A stretch of DNA of 64,000 bases from positions 372,001 to 436,000 of the forward strand of contig JABYQU010000003.1 in assembly GCA_022264855.1 (NCBI GenBank), read 5' to 3'. The notes beneath the pieces are model-generated. The model had not been told where the DNA came from, did no database searches, and worked only from the letters and a program-made list of their open reading frames with translations. How positions within the stretch are numbered: the first letter of the stretch is position 1; each line of letters starts with the position of its first letter. This DNA comes from Lenzites betulinus. Taxonomy: Eukaryota > Basidiomycota > Agaricomycetes > Polyporales > Polyporaceae. Made by a program: the position numbers and the translations under genes. This document shows, one piece after another, positions 54,410 to 64,000 of this stretch.

Positions 54410-55347
54410 ATGAGTTCTTCGGGTTCCTCCTCCTCTTCGCCAGAGCCTGCCAGTCTTCGCGAAATATCAAAGAAGTCAACAGGGAAGAAGAAGACGACAA
54501 AAGAAGCCCAAGCGGCTTCAGCCGTAGATCCTCATGGCAAGGACGAGGGCAAAAACCCTAATTGGGATTACAAGCCACCGGAGGGCTATAAGCCGATGAA
54601 TTTGAAGGTTGATGATAGCCCCTTCGACTGGGACACTATCAAGGATGACGATAACTTGGAACTATGGGTGGTTCGAGTACCTGACAGTGTGCGTTGAAGC
54701 TATATCCACCACAATTTTCCGCTGCTAATATAGCGCGTGGTTCGTAGCTCAAGCCCAAGTATCTGCAAGAGGCTAAACTCGAATCATCAAGTTCGCCATC
54801 GAAAACCGCTCGTATAGGGTCGATCGACCGTAAGAGCACCACGTACGACGTCTGGAATCTGGGGGAGGACGAAGCCGACGCTATTGGAGGTGAAGAACTG
54901 CTTGGGGTCTCTGCTCTCTTGCCTAGGAGTAAGCATTCGGGGAAGCTATTCCAAGGTGTGTATCTATGGTTCATACATAAGACATCCCCGTTCAACCGCT
55001 ACTTCCCAGCCCCCAAACCAATCGCTCGTCGTCTCGTCGTTTCGGCGCGACCCACCCTCCCCACTCCCCAGTCCTCTCCCGAGCCTCACGTTATCTCCCA
55101 CGAAAACCCTCCACGACCGACGTATAGCAAAGATCTACTCACCCACCGATTCATGCCTTTGGGATCGCTTGCTCCAGTCGAAGACGATGCAACGATGGAC
55201 GTGGATGTACCACCTGCCATCCAGCCCTCAAAATCCTTGAAGGAGAGCGCGAAGAAGGGCAAAGAAGATGGCGAGGCACCCAAGAAGAAAAGGAAAAGCG
55301 CACTCGATTCTCCCAAAAAGCCCAAGAAGCCCAAAGCAGCCTCATAG
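54410..55347 (+). CDS. RNA polymerase I subunit RPA34 (A34.5-like)
   Basis: Three exons, 54410-54688, 54748-54955 and 55010-55347, encode 274 residues. NLELWVVRVPDSLKPKYL is the start of the A34.5 dimerisation core, which pairs with A49 in a TFIIF-like fold. STTYDVWNLGEDEADAIGGE continues it. The C-terminus is strongly basic (APKKKRKSALDSPKKPKKPK), typical of this subunit and of nucleolar localisation. It would act in rRNA transcription by RNA polymerase I. The N-terminus is Ser-rich. Length and architecture fit the family, although sequence conservation is low in this subunit. Confidence 0.82.
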
Positions 55348-55586
55348 CGTACTTGTCATACCATCTTTCTACCTTCCCCGTTCGCGCAGTGTAACTGTGC
55401 ATTCGCGTGCAGAACTACTGTAACCCTGAGGGAAAACGAGTACAAGCGATGAATGAAAACGTAAACGCCCTAGGTCGAGAATTATAGCGTGAAGTAATCC
55501 AAGGGTGCATAGCAATAATACAAATAATTCTGAAAGCAAGACAACATGCGCGAGCACAAACTCGGCACGATACAATGGCTGCGTCC

Positions 55587-58341
55587 TCAACCAACCTCCA
55601 TCTCGTCTCCCGCCCGACCCTTGCCCTTCGTAGTCCGTGCCACAACACCGTTTGCCTTCCCGTTCGTAACGACCGCCGTCGACGGGCCAGCTGCAGGGCC
55701 GGGGGGCGGCAAACGCGCAAGGTTCTCCCGAACCTCGTCCTCGATACCCATGTACACGCTCTCCTGCGGGAAGCCCCATATCCGCCCGGGACTGTCGCGC
55801 TCCTTCTCCTCAAACACGTTCCCAATGACGTCCACCCAATTCCGCCGGGTGTGAACGAGCTCCTGTAACTGATCCGGGACGTGTAGCATGTTGTGTTCAT
55901 CGGGGCTGAGGCCAAGCGCAGCGGGGCAAGGAGGAAGCGCGGCGGTGCCTGTGAGAGCGACGCCGTTCGCGGAACCGGGTGGGGGGTCGCCCTTCTGCTT
56001 CTTCTTCTTGTTCACTTTTGGCCCGTCTTTCTTCTGCAGCTTCGAGTAGAGTGTGGTGATGTTCTTGTCGAGCGCATCACGACCATCGACGTATTCCTGG
56101 TACGCGAGCCGGTCCTCCGCGGCAGCGGCGAGTCGCATTCGACGCGCCTTGTTCGTGGCCAGGACCGTGCGGAGCTCCCGCTGCGCGTGTCTGAGCGCAG
56201 TCGCGATGGGGTCATCGACGGCCTCTGAGTAATCGGGCTACGGCACAAAGTCAGCCACTGGCGAACGTCCACAGATGCGTCCACTTACAATGTCATCGAG
56301 CAGGCCATGATGTCGCATGACGTTCCGCATGCGATCCTCCAGGTCCGCAACGTTCAGCTTGTCGCGCGCCGCAGCCGCAGCGGCGCCGTTCGTCCCCGGC
56401 CGACCCTCCATCGCCTCCTCCGCCGCCTTAACGCCCTTCCACTCTGTGGCGTCGTGCATTGGGATCAGTGCGCTCACTACGCGCTCCGTGAGCGGCCCGT
56501 GTCCCCGCTCCTCTGTCGCGAGGTCCAAGTCCGCCAACGTCGAGGGCTCCCATTTGGGCAATACGCTTGGTGGCGTGGGATGGGAGGCCGCCCGCGTCGC
56601 CGCAGTGCCCGGGAGGGGCCCGCCGTACATCGCGGTGTCTTCTTCTTCCCAAACTTGTGAATAATGTCGCCCTAGCTTGGGCATAATGAACGGCTCGACC
56701 TCGTCGCCGGTGTACTGCAGAAAGCCGATGTCCTCTTCCTTGATAGGTCGTAACCACGGCTCGATACTGGTGTAGAACGTCGTGACGAGGACTTGATTGG
56801 GTTGTTTGCTCTTGCTAAAATCATCCGCAACTTCGGTGGGTTTGCTAGGGCCAGGGACGGGGCGCGGGGCTACTGGGGGCCGTTGTGGAAGTAATGAACC
56901 CGAGGGAGGTAGAGCAAAATCGGGTCCAGCAGGCTATGCGGATGCATCCCTTAGGTATCAAGATATACAAGGACAGCGGATGGACGAACCTTGCTAAACG
57001 CGCTAGACATGGAAGGAAACTTGGCAGCTTTTTGCGTTGGGGGGTGTGGGTGCGTGTGAGGAGGTAAGGGCGATGCTTTCCGAATCTTGGGAGGGTCTGT
57101 GGGCCAGTATGACAAACACCTCTAGATGCCCTGCATGGCAGAGCGTACCTGGTTCAAGATCACTAGAGTCATCCAGTTTCCGCCTCTTCTTGTTCTTCTT
57201 CTTCAGCTCTTCGGCAGTACTAAAAGTGAAATAACAGATATATGAGAATATGGACGCCGTTGATTGAGTGAAAGAGAGTGTGTGGGGCTGGCGACCTGTT
57301 GTACCTTCGGTAGGGAGCATGTCATATTCAATTATGCCCGCCTACCCAGTACAGCTCAATTCACTCTTCGGGTGGAACGAGGCTTACCGCTTCCGAGAAT
57401 CTATTGAACCTTGAGAGGGAGTGGGGATAGCTGGGGCAGGTAAAGAGGGGAGGCGGTTCTTTGGTTGTTGTGTATGTGGCTGGGAGGACGCTCTGCTCTC
57501 ATCGCCGTTTACAGACGGTGTGACTATGCACCGGGAGTGGCATGAGGCATATCATCAAGTTTGAGCAAGCAGATGCATTCATGAAGCATAGGAAATTCAG
57601 CAGGATAGTGCCCGAGTAACATACGAAGAGGCGCGCGAGAAAGAGGCGTGCGAGGAAGACAAGTAAGCCCAGAGGAGAGTGCCGCCACAGCAAGATCCAA
57701 GGGTTGTCCCGCGTGGTAGAATGTGCAGCAGATAGCGGTCATTCCATTCCCAGAGGGCGGCGTGTGTTAGCATTCATAGCAGTCAGCGTGTTAGTAGACA
57801 AATGATGCAAAGGAGAGCGTGGAAAGAGGACCAAGAAGTCGAGCATACGAGCGTGGGACAGGCCAAGAATGAGAGAGCCGCGACGTCGATCCGGTCGGTT
57901 ATGGACGCGCGTTCAAACACATCACGGGGGGATAAGAACATACGTTTCATAGGATCATGGAAGCATGTCGAGGGAGCAGGAGATGTGGCAGCGCGTCATG
58001 GACATCCAGAGTACGAGAAGGTGAGCATGTACCGAGATAAAGGTCAGCGGTTGAACATCCCAGAAAGGCGGTCAGTACGCACAGCCGCGTTCCCTCTCCG
58101 CCTTCTGCAGGGCCTTTGCTTTGCCCTTCTCCTTTTCCTTGAGGCGGCGCATAGATTCCTCGATGGCGCGCATGTCATCGCTAGCCTTCCTGGCGCGTTC
58201 CAGACTCTTCTTCTTGTACGCGGTAAGCTCCGCGTGCAAAACCTCAAGCTCATCAGTCGGCGGAACAGTTTCTGGGCGGTTATGAAGGTGAGAGGAGCGG
58301 ATGGCGGGGAGAGCGGGGAATGGTGAGACGGAGGACGACAT
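55587..58341 (-). CDS. ADA3: ADA3/NGG1, SAGA histone acetyltransferase module subunit
   Basis: Six exons (58083-58341, 57388-57523, 57149-57219, 56990-57096, 56289-56933, 55587-56237) encode 622 residues with all phases consistent. The N-terminus has a coiled coil (DELEVLHAELTAYKKKSLER through MRRLKEKEKGKAKAL). The middle has ELKKKNKKRRK and the conserved WLRPIKEEDIGFLQYTGDE. The C-terminal Ada3 domain includes DDPIATALRHAQRELRTVLA, DALDKNITTLYSKLQKKD and the adjoining basic stretch. Ada3 links Ada2 and Gcn5 in the SAGA and ADA acetyltransferase modules. Intron 1 is 559 bp, ten times the local norm, and has no internal AG. The 3' end faces RPA34, 240 bp away. Confidence 0.92.
57524..58082 (-). 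other. Long AG-free intron 1 of ADA3
   Basis: The donor is GTGCGT and the acceptor GCATAG. On the minus strand no AG occurs between the donor and the terminal AG, over more than 550 bases. A perfect TACTAAC lies at 57790-57796, with other CTGAC-type sites near 58045 and 58074. Frame and phase (1) agree on both sides. Confidence 0.75.
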
Positions 58342-58677
58342 GGTATGGCTTGGGCGACGAAGCCGCCAGATGTGGACCAAGACAGCTTAGCCGCGCTGCT
58401 TGTATACGCCCGGGATGGATACGGTGAAATGGTACAGGCGGGTGTCGTCCGGGACGAGGGCGAGGAGGAGCTGAACGAGGACCGTCGCGAGCAGATCCAA
58501 GTTCGTAGACGCCCGGTCCTGCCAAAGGCGTCTGTTACAATAGTTGTTTGTTTAGGAAGGTCGTTCCCACGGTATGCTAACGCTGTGGCGAATCGCACAA
58601 CGTCCCTTCCGCCTTCCCCACACTCCCCTCGCGCAAGGCCTCCGCCTACGCTACGTTTGCTTCATCTTCTGCACGCC
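58342..58677. promoter_or_regulatory. Shared divergent promoter of ADA3 and the SLC41-type gene
   Basis: 336 bp between the two start codons. No TATA box is clear. Confidence 0.4.
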
Positions 58678-60641
58678 ATGGACTCGCGGAACGACCTGCT
58701 GTTTGATGCCGACGCTCACCACAGCGACGGCTCGGACACCAGCTCGGACACCATCGAAATGGCCGGCCTAGAAGAAATTCCTGTTACGCCGGCACGGCGG
58801 AATGACTACGCGCAATACGATGCTCCGCACGACTCCGACGATGAATCAGACAGCGACGACGCAGGAGAGCAGGCCTTGTTGGGAGCGCACTCACGAACCC
58901 GCGGACGTGAGCGGCCACAGGATGGGAAACCGACGATGTTCCACCAGGTCAAACGTATAGTGATCGAGGTTAGTCCCCTCTGGCCGTACATATTGCTGTG
59001 TCTAAGTGCAAATAACATCTACAGACTGCCCCAACCCTCATGCTTACGACGACGGGCCTGCTATTTACCGGAGAAATCCTGGACTTGGTGTCGGTAAGTA
59101 TCTTACACCCCGAAGTCCGCCACGACGTTCTAAACCATTACATAGCACTGGAAAGCAATGTCACAAATTGACGAGCTTATTATGATTGTCCCCGTGGTGC
59201 TCAACTTGAAGGGCAACCTCGAAATGAACCTATCCGCTCGTTTGGGGACGGCCGCCAATATGGGTGACCTCGATCACCCTGCCAAGCGTCACTCTATAAT
59301 CCTCGGGAACCTCTCTCTTCTCCAGGTGCAAGCAACTATTGTGTCCTTCGTGGCCGTCTGCGTATCTTTCCTCATGGGCATGGTTCTCACTGCCGGTGCT
59401 GAGCCTAATTTGGAAATTCCTGGCGACGGCGCTACTGACCTTGTACGTGCCATTTACGCACGTGGGGTACACAAACCGAAACCACATAAACCCCCGCTCC
59501 CCCTACCTCCCTCTGGGCCCGCGGAGTACGTCATACCACACTCCCTGAGACCTTGAGCGGCAGCTAAGATATGAATTAGATTTATCATGGTCGCTTCGAC
59601 GGCGATGTGTGCAGCATGTGCCTCCAGCGTACTCCTCGGTGCCTTCATGTGCCTGTTGGTCGTAGTGTGTAGGCGAGTCGGCCTAGACCCTGGTAGGATG
59701 CACAAAGCCCATTCATGTGCATACGATTGATGCTTCTTACAATTGCAGACAACATCGCTCCACCTGTAGCTGCATGCCTGGGAGACCTGGTCACACTGTC
59801 TCTTCTTGGCGTGATATCGGAAATGCATCTTCACATACTCCACACGCCTATTCCGCTCATCATAGTCATCCTGCTGGCCAGTGCAGCTGTCGGTTGGGCC
59901 TACATTACGAACCGCAACGAGAACGTGAAGCATCTACTGAGAGAGGGCTGGTCACCGCTCTTCATTGCCATGGCAATTAGCACTGGGACGGGTGTAGTTC
60001 TGGACACGTTCGTCGAACGCTATAGTGGCTTTGCGTTGCTAGCGATGGTCATCACTGGTACGTTTTCCCACCCTACCCGACTACAACGGCTTCTCATACT
60101 GCCTCTGCCTGGGAACAGGGCTTCCCGGTGGAGTGAGCTCGATCTTTGTCTCCCGCCTCTCCACCGCTTTGCACGCCGCCACCGTAAAAGCATCTTCGCT
60201 ACTCTCCTCCGTACAAGATCTGGACAAGGACAAACACCATCCTAGCCCCCGACTAGTCATGCTGACCCTCATCGGAGTTAGTATACCTGTCGAGATCACC
60301 TTCCTCGCCACCGTGCATTTCCTGGGATGGATCAAGCTACCCTTTATCTTCATCCTGCTCCAAGTCGTTTTCTTCCTGATCGCGGTATGTGTATTCGTAT
60401 AACCCATGTGTGTGCAGCCCGGTTTAACGAGGATTAATGCTTCGCCCAGATTTCCATCTCGCTGTTGATGGCACGGTTCATCACCACCTTCCTGTGGAAA
60501 CGGGGTTTCGATCCTGACATGTACGCTCTACCCTGCCAGTCCGCACTGACCGACCTCGTAGGCCAGCTACTCCTGGTGGCGTGTTATGAGGTCGCATCGC
60601 TATTGGGCGCGAAGGTCGCGTTGAAACATAAACACACGTAG
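58678..60641 (+). CDS. SLC41/MgtE-like divalent cation (magnesium) transporter
   Basis: Seven exons (58678-58968, 59025-59093, 59146-59525, 59580-59692, 59749-60057, 60119-60384, 60450-60641) encode 539 residues. The N-terminal 95 residues are acidic and cytosolic. Two MgtE-type membrane repeats follow. The first has LIMIVPVVLNLKGNLEMNLS, LGTAANMGD, GNLSLLQVQATIVSF and DNIAPPVAACLGDLVTLSLL. The second has VVLDTFVERYSGFALLAMVI, PGGVSSIFVSRLST and FDPDMYALPCQSALTDLVG. The family exports or imports Mg2+ across the plasma or organelle membrane. Exon 3 was extended to 59525 because only the GTACGT donor there restores the frame into EFIMVASTAMC. Confidence 0.88.
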
Positions 60642-61002
60642 ATTGTATTGGCTGCGCATATTCGTCGGCATCGTAATCTTGCATGGATCGTCCTTATGGG
60701 CTCACTTTTTTGCATACGCTTTTGTGTAACTTATCATTGTCAATGGTCACCTTCTATTCCGCATCTAATCCGTCACCGTCCAGGGGCCAAGCACGCAAGT
60801 CATATCGACTGAGTCATGGCTGCTGTAGCGAGGGTGCCTCTACGGTCAACGGCTAACATCACTGCATGAGAGACTCGATTATACAGGGCTCTAGATAGAA
60901 TAAAATAAGTGCTCGACAGGATCCTGTGTGTCGTATAAAAGTCAGCTCAGCGAGTACGTAGTGTGTGGACACCAACGACTTACCCGACAAAGAAGAAGTG
61001 AG
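60642..61002. other. Intergenic between convergent genes
   Basis: 361 bp between the SLC41-type stop and the deacetylase stop. Nothing else is seen. Confidence 0.45.
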
Positions 61003-62830
61003 TTAGACATCAAGGGGTTCTGGGTCGACGTCCATGCTCGCATCATCCCCAGGTGGCGTATCCTCAGTATCCCTATCCTTAGCTGGAGCCTTCGGGCCCC
61101 TCGCACGCCCCCTTCCTCTTCCACGACCTCGACCCCTAGCGGACCTGACAGGACTCGGGTCGTCTTCGTCGTCGTCATCTCCAGCCAATGACGGAACCGA
61201 CGCGACAGACTCCGTCGCCGACACGCCGGCCTTCGTTCGACCGCGCCCCCTGCCGCGTTTGCCTCCTCGTGTCTTGCGTCCCGATCTTCCCTTGGCCGAC
61301 GCCGACTGCGACAGCGGAACGTCGTCTGCCGTATCCGCGTCATTATCCCTGTCCCCGTCGAAGAACTCATGTCGCGCGATCGAGCGGTCCTCTCTCGTCT
61401 CGCCCGCCGTCGCCGTACTGCGCTCCTCGTCCTTCTCCTCCCGCGTCCGCTCCTCGTCCGCGAGCCACCCCGCGAGGTCCGGCGGGATCTCCTGCAGCGC
61501 GACGCTCGGCGCGCCCTGCAGATAGCGGAGCTTGTTCCGGACGGCGATCGAGATGCGCTGCAGCGACGCGGCCGTGTTCTGGTTCTCGACGCGCCCGGTG
61601 AGCGGCGGGTGCAGCTTCCACTTCGTCTCGCGGTAGAACGAGTCGTACATCGTCACGGGGAGCTCGTCCGGGATCGACGCGCCGACGAGGACGGCGGTCT
61701 CGTACGTCCAGCAGCGCGAGACATTCTTGATCGTGTACCCGCCGCCCCCGAGCACGAGCAGCGGCACGTTGAACTTGCGCACGAAGTTGACACATTCGCC
61801 GTGCGCGGCGATCGAGAGGTTGAATGCGCCGAGGCGGTCGCACCCGAGCGAGTCGGCGCCGCATTGGAGTACGATGGCGGTGGGGCGGAAGGCAGTCACA
61901 GTGTCTTCGATGACGGTCTTGAATATGGAGAGGTACATGTCGTCGTCGATGCCGTCCTTGAGCGGAACGTTGAGGCAGAAGTGTTTGCCTGGTCCTGTCC
62001 CGTTGTCATCCAACTTGCCTGTTCCCGGGAAGAAATCGCCTGTGTATTTGTGAAAGGAGACCGTCATGACGCGATTTGTGTGGTAGAAGGCAAACTCGAC
62101 GCCGTCACCGTGGTGGATGTCGATGTCAATGTACAGGACTCGAGGATGATATCTATGGTTCTGTGAGCATTCCGCCACAGAGAAACGTTATTTGCCTACC
62201 GTAACAGTTCTAGAATGGCGAGAACAATGTCATTCACGTAGCAGAAACCACTTGCTTCCGCCTTTTTCGCGTGATGCAAGCCGCCGCTCCAGTTGATGGC
62301 TATATCTGTGGTTCCTGCACAGAGTTTGCGAGCCGCTGCTAATGACGCCCCAGCGTACATCTTGCAGAAATCGTACATGTCGGAAAATATTGGACAGTCC
62401 TCGACGCAATTGAAACTGTCGATCATTTGCTTCATCTCGTTTTGGTTATGTGGCGTCACGCTATATGACACAAAGCCGTAAGCATAAGCAAGAAGGCAAT
62501 CCTCCTCCAATTCTATTTACCGTGACAGGAACTCGATGTAGTCATGGTCGTGATATGCCTCGAGTTCCGCTTGTGTGGCAGCTCTTGGATTGTAGATGTT
62601 ATGTATCTGTTTGTCCAAGCCATAACCAAGAACGAGCGCGTTCGTTAGAGTCAGCCTGTGTGGCTTCATAGGATGGTGTTCCTGTATATCGATCAGTTTT
62701 CAGGCCGTTAATGTCTATGACATTTTACCTACGCCATAGTGCTGTGCCCCAACCCCTTTAGGAAAGTAATAAGAAACGATGGGCCGTGAATGAGGCTGCC
62801 ATGCACCGTGTCAATGTTAGCCACCGGCAT
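61003..62830 (-). CDS. Class I histone deacetylase (Rpd3/Hos2 type), apparent frameshift in exon 1
   Basis: Four exons, 62733-62830, 62521-62681, 62200-62460 and 61003-62152. Motifs in order: [40 protein letters not shown] (active-site His pair), [14 protein letters not shown] (zinc Asp/His), [28 protein letters not shown] and [16 protein letters not shown]. All catalytic residues are present. A long C-terminal tail is acidic, then RG-rich ([15 protein letters not shown]). It removes acetyl groups from histones, probably in a Set3C/Rpd3-type complex. Exon 1 begins [18 protein letters not shown] in one frame, then [14 protein letters not shown] in another. One base is missing near 62790, and no other ATG serves the second frame, so this copy is either mutated or misread there. 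Confidence 0.88.
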
Positions 62831-63460
62831 TCCACTATGAGTGAATCCTTACGTTGACGCGTTCTGTTATTGGTTCAGCATGCCCATGAGAACCCCTGTC
62901 ATCGAAGTATGGCGAAGCCGAAAATGTGAAACTGGTTGACTGGGAGGCCCGAACCATGACAGAGACTGCACCCTGCTCGTGCTGTCTAATGGATTACTCT
63001 GCAAAAAGTTCGGGCTGGCACCCAGTTAGTTCTCTATATTGTGTAATGTGCAAATGATAGCAGTAGCGGTTAGTACTAACGTTTGCCTAACTTCGCAACT
63101 ACGCATGTCCAAGAAGTTAGCCACTTCGTAGTTTTGAAGGTAAAAATCTTTTCGGTGGATATAACATTAGCGCACCTTGTTTGCAGCACACTGTATGTGT
63201 CACTTGCGAGAGAATGGGCTCGTTCGAGGCGTTCTGTTGTTGAGGGATGCGCGGTTCCGTGGTTCAAAGGGGAAAGCAACTTCTCGCACCAAGTCTCGAG
63301 TAGAGCATCAGCCACAGTTACGTAAGCATATTGGTTTGGCAAAACGCCCAGCGCCTCTTTGCCCAATTCAGAGCCTGCGCTTGCCGTCCATGTCTGCGTC
63401 TTCCGAGTCTCCACCAACAACTTCTACGACGCCCTCGTCACTAAACAGTGCTTTCTGGCC
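62831..63460. promoter_or_regulatory. Divergent intergenic region, deacetylase and PER1
   Basis: 630 bp between opposing start codons. It should hold both promoters. No TATA box or other gene is clear. Confidence 0.4.
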
Positions 63461-64000
63461 ATGAGGGCTGCGACGAGACTACTGACGCTCGCAACTTCCT
63501 GCTTGCTTCTGCTCACCGCATTAACGGCGCCGGTTATCGCCTCTTCTGGAGACAACGCGGAGGAGTTCAGAAACTGTGTCTCTCTATGTCACTCACGAAC
63601 ATGCGGCGGTCTTCAGGCCGCGTCTTTACCAATCGCTTTGAAGCTCACTGGCTGGACCTGTGTCGACAACTGCAAGTATGAGTGCATGCATTTCATCACC
63701 GACCGGGCCATCCAGCACCACGAGCGTGTCCTGCAGTACTTCGGGAAGTGGCCATTCTGGCGATTCGCTGGCATGCAAGAGCCAGCTTCGGTGCTGTTCT
63801 CTGTCCTCAACTTTGCGGCACACGCTTTGGGCGTGCGCAAAATCCGCGCCAGGGTACCCGAGGGGCATCCCATGAAGAAATATTACCTACTCTTCGCGTT
63901 CATCAGCATGAACGCGTGGGTATGGTCCTCTGTATTCCATACACGAGGTTTGAACCTTCGCTCCCATGTGCTACTGTCAGGACTGAGAAATGGTGTGCTT
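63461..64000 (+). CDS. PER1: PER1/PGAP3-like GPI-anchor remodelling protein, 3' part beyond the window
   Basis: Exon 1 runs from 63461 to 63947 (162 codons plus one base) and ends at a GTTTGA donor; the rest lies outside. Residues 1-27 are a signal peptide (LLTLATSCLLLLTALTAPVIA). SSGDNAEEFRNCVSLCHSRT, LTGWTCVDNCKYECMHFIT, YFGKWPFWRFAGMQEPASVL and YYLLFAFISMNAWVWSSVFH are Per1 signatures, including the conserved Cys pattern. Per1 acts in the ER membrane (its animal homologue PGAP3 in the Golgi) and removes the sn-2 acyl chain of GPI anchors during lipid remodelling. It belongs to the CREST hydrolase superfamily, whose His after Ser (SSVFH) is visible here. It is a partial gene only because of the window edge. 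Confidence 0.92.
   Translation, partial: MRAATRLLTLATSCLLLLTALTAPVIASSGDNAEEFRNCVSLCHSRTCGGLQAASLPIALKLTGWTCVDNCKYECMHFITDRAIQHHERVLQYFGKWPFWRFAGMQEPASVLFSVLNFAAHALGVRKIRARVPEGHPMKKYYLLFAFISMNAWVWSSVFHTRGLNLRSHVLLSGLRNGVL

Noticed and set aside
1..64000. CRISPR arrays, bacterial operons, ribosome-binding sites
   Set aside because: The window is fungal nuclear DNA with spliceosomal introns; no regularly spaced repeats of that kind are present.

Overview
The window is nuclear DNA of a filamentous basidiomycete, most likely an Agaricomycete (Polyporales-like wood-decay fungus). Genes are dense, on both strands, and cut by introns of about 50-65 bp with GTRNGT donors, CTNAC/CTGAC branch sites and YAG acceptors. 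Family content fits: a FunK1-type kinase, an atypical basidiomycete kinase-like protein, a cerato-platanin and a MATA-type HMG-box protein. All identities are read from motifs; no database search was run. Exon borders were chosen by splice signals and reading-frame agreement.

Region 1 (1-14,257) is one very large non-LTR retrotransposon insertion on the + strand, about 14.1 kb, bounded by a perfect 17-bp target-site duplication. From 5' to 3' it holds an A/C-rich leader, a small unassigned ORF with its own TATA box, a degenerate gag-like gene with a CCHC knuckle, a compositional junction with short tandem repeats, a second intact gag-like gene with the same kind of knuckle, a large endonuclease-reverse transcriptase-RNase H gene, a terminal stem-loop and an A-rich tail.

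Region 2 (14.3-29.7 kb) carries a 2OG-Fe(II) oxygenase, the copper chaperone COX17, a glyoxalase-like protein, a four-exon hypothetical gene, a decayed 3' relic of a Dal5-type permease split by a 299-bp MITE, a kinase-like protein, a five-exon hypothetical gene and a CBM21 protein with a PP1-docking motif (glycogen-targeting type). Two dispersed repeats have copies near 14.3/29.1 kb and 16.6/29.3 kb.

Region 3 (29.7-44.3 kb) carries a FunK1 kinase, a cerato-platanin, an SDR oxidoreductase, a roughly 30-exon P-type Na/K-like ATPase with a 5-nt microexon, a diverged direct duplication, and a zinc alcohol dehydrogenase.

Region 4 (44.3-64 kb) carries a single-pass membrane protein, an HMG-box factor, then a compact housekeeping block: MCP1-like and RPA34 (divergent), ADA3 and an SLC41 magnesium-type transporter (divergent), a class I histone deacetylase and PER1/PGAP3 (divergent, PER1 cut by the window edge). 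ADA3 (SAGA) and the deacetylase act oppositely on histone acetylation. The most unusual signals are the giant composite LINE, a 559-bp ADA3 intron with no internal AG, and a one-base frameshift in exon 1 of the deacetylase.
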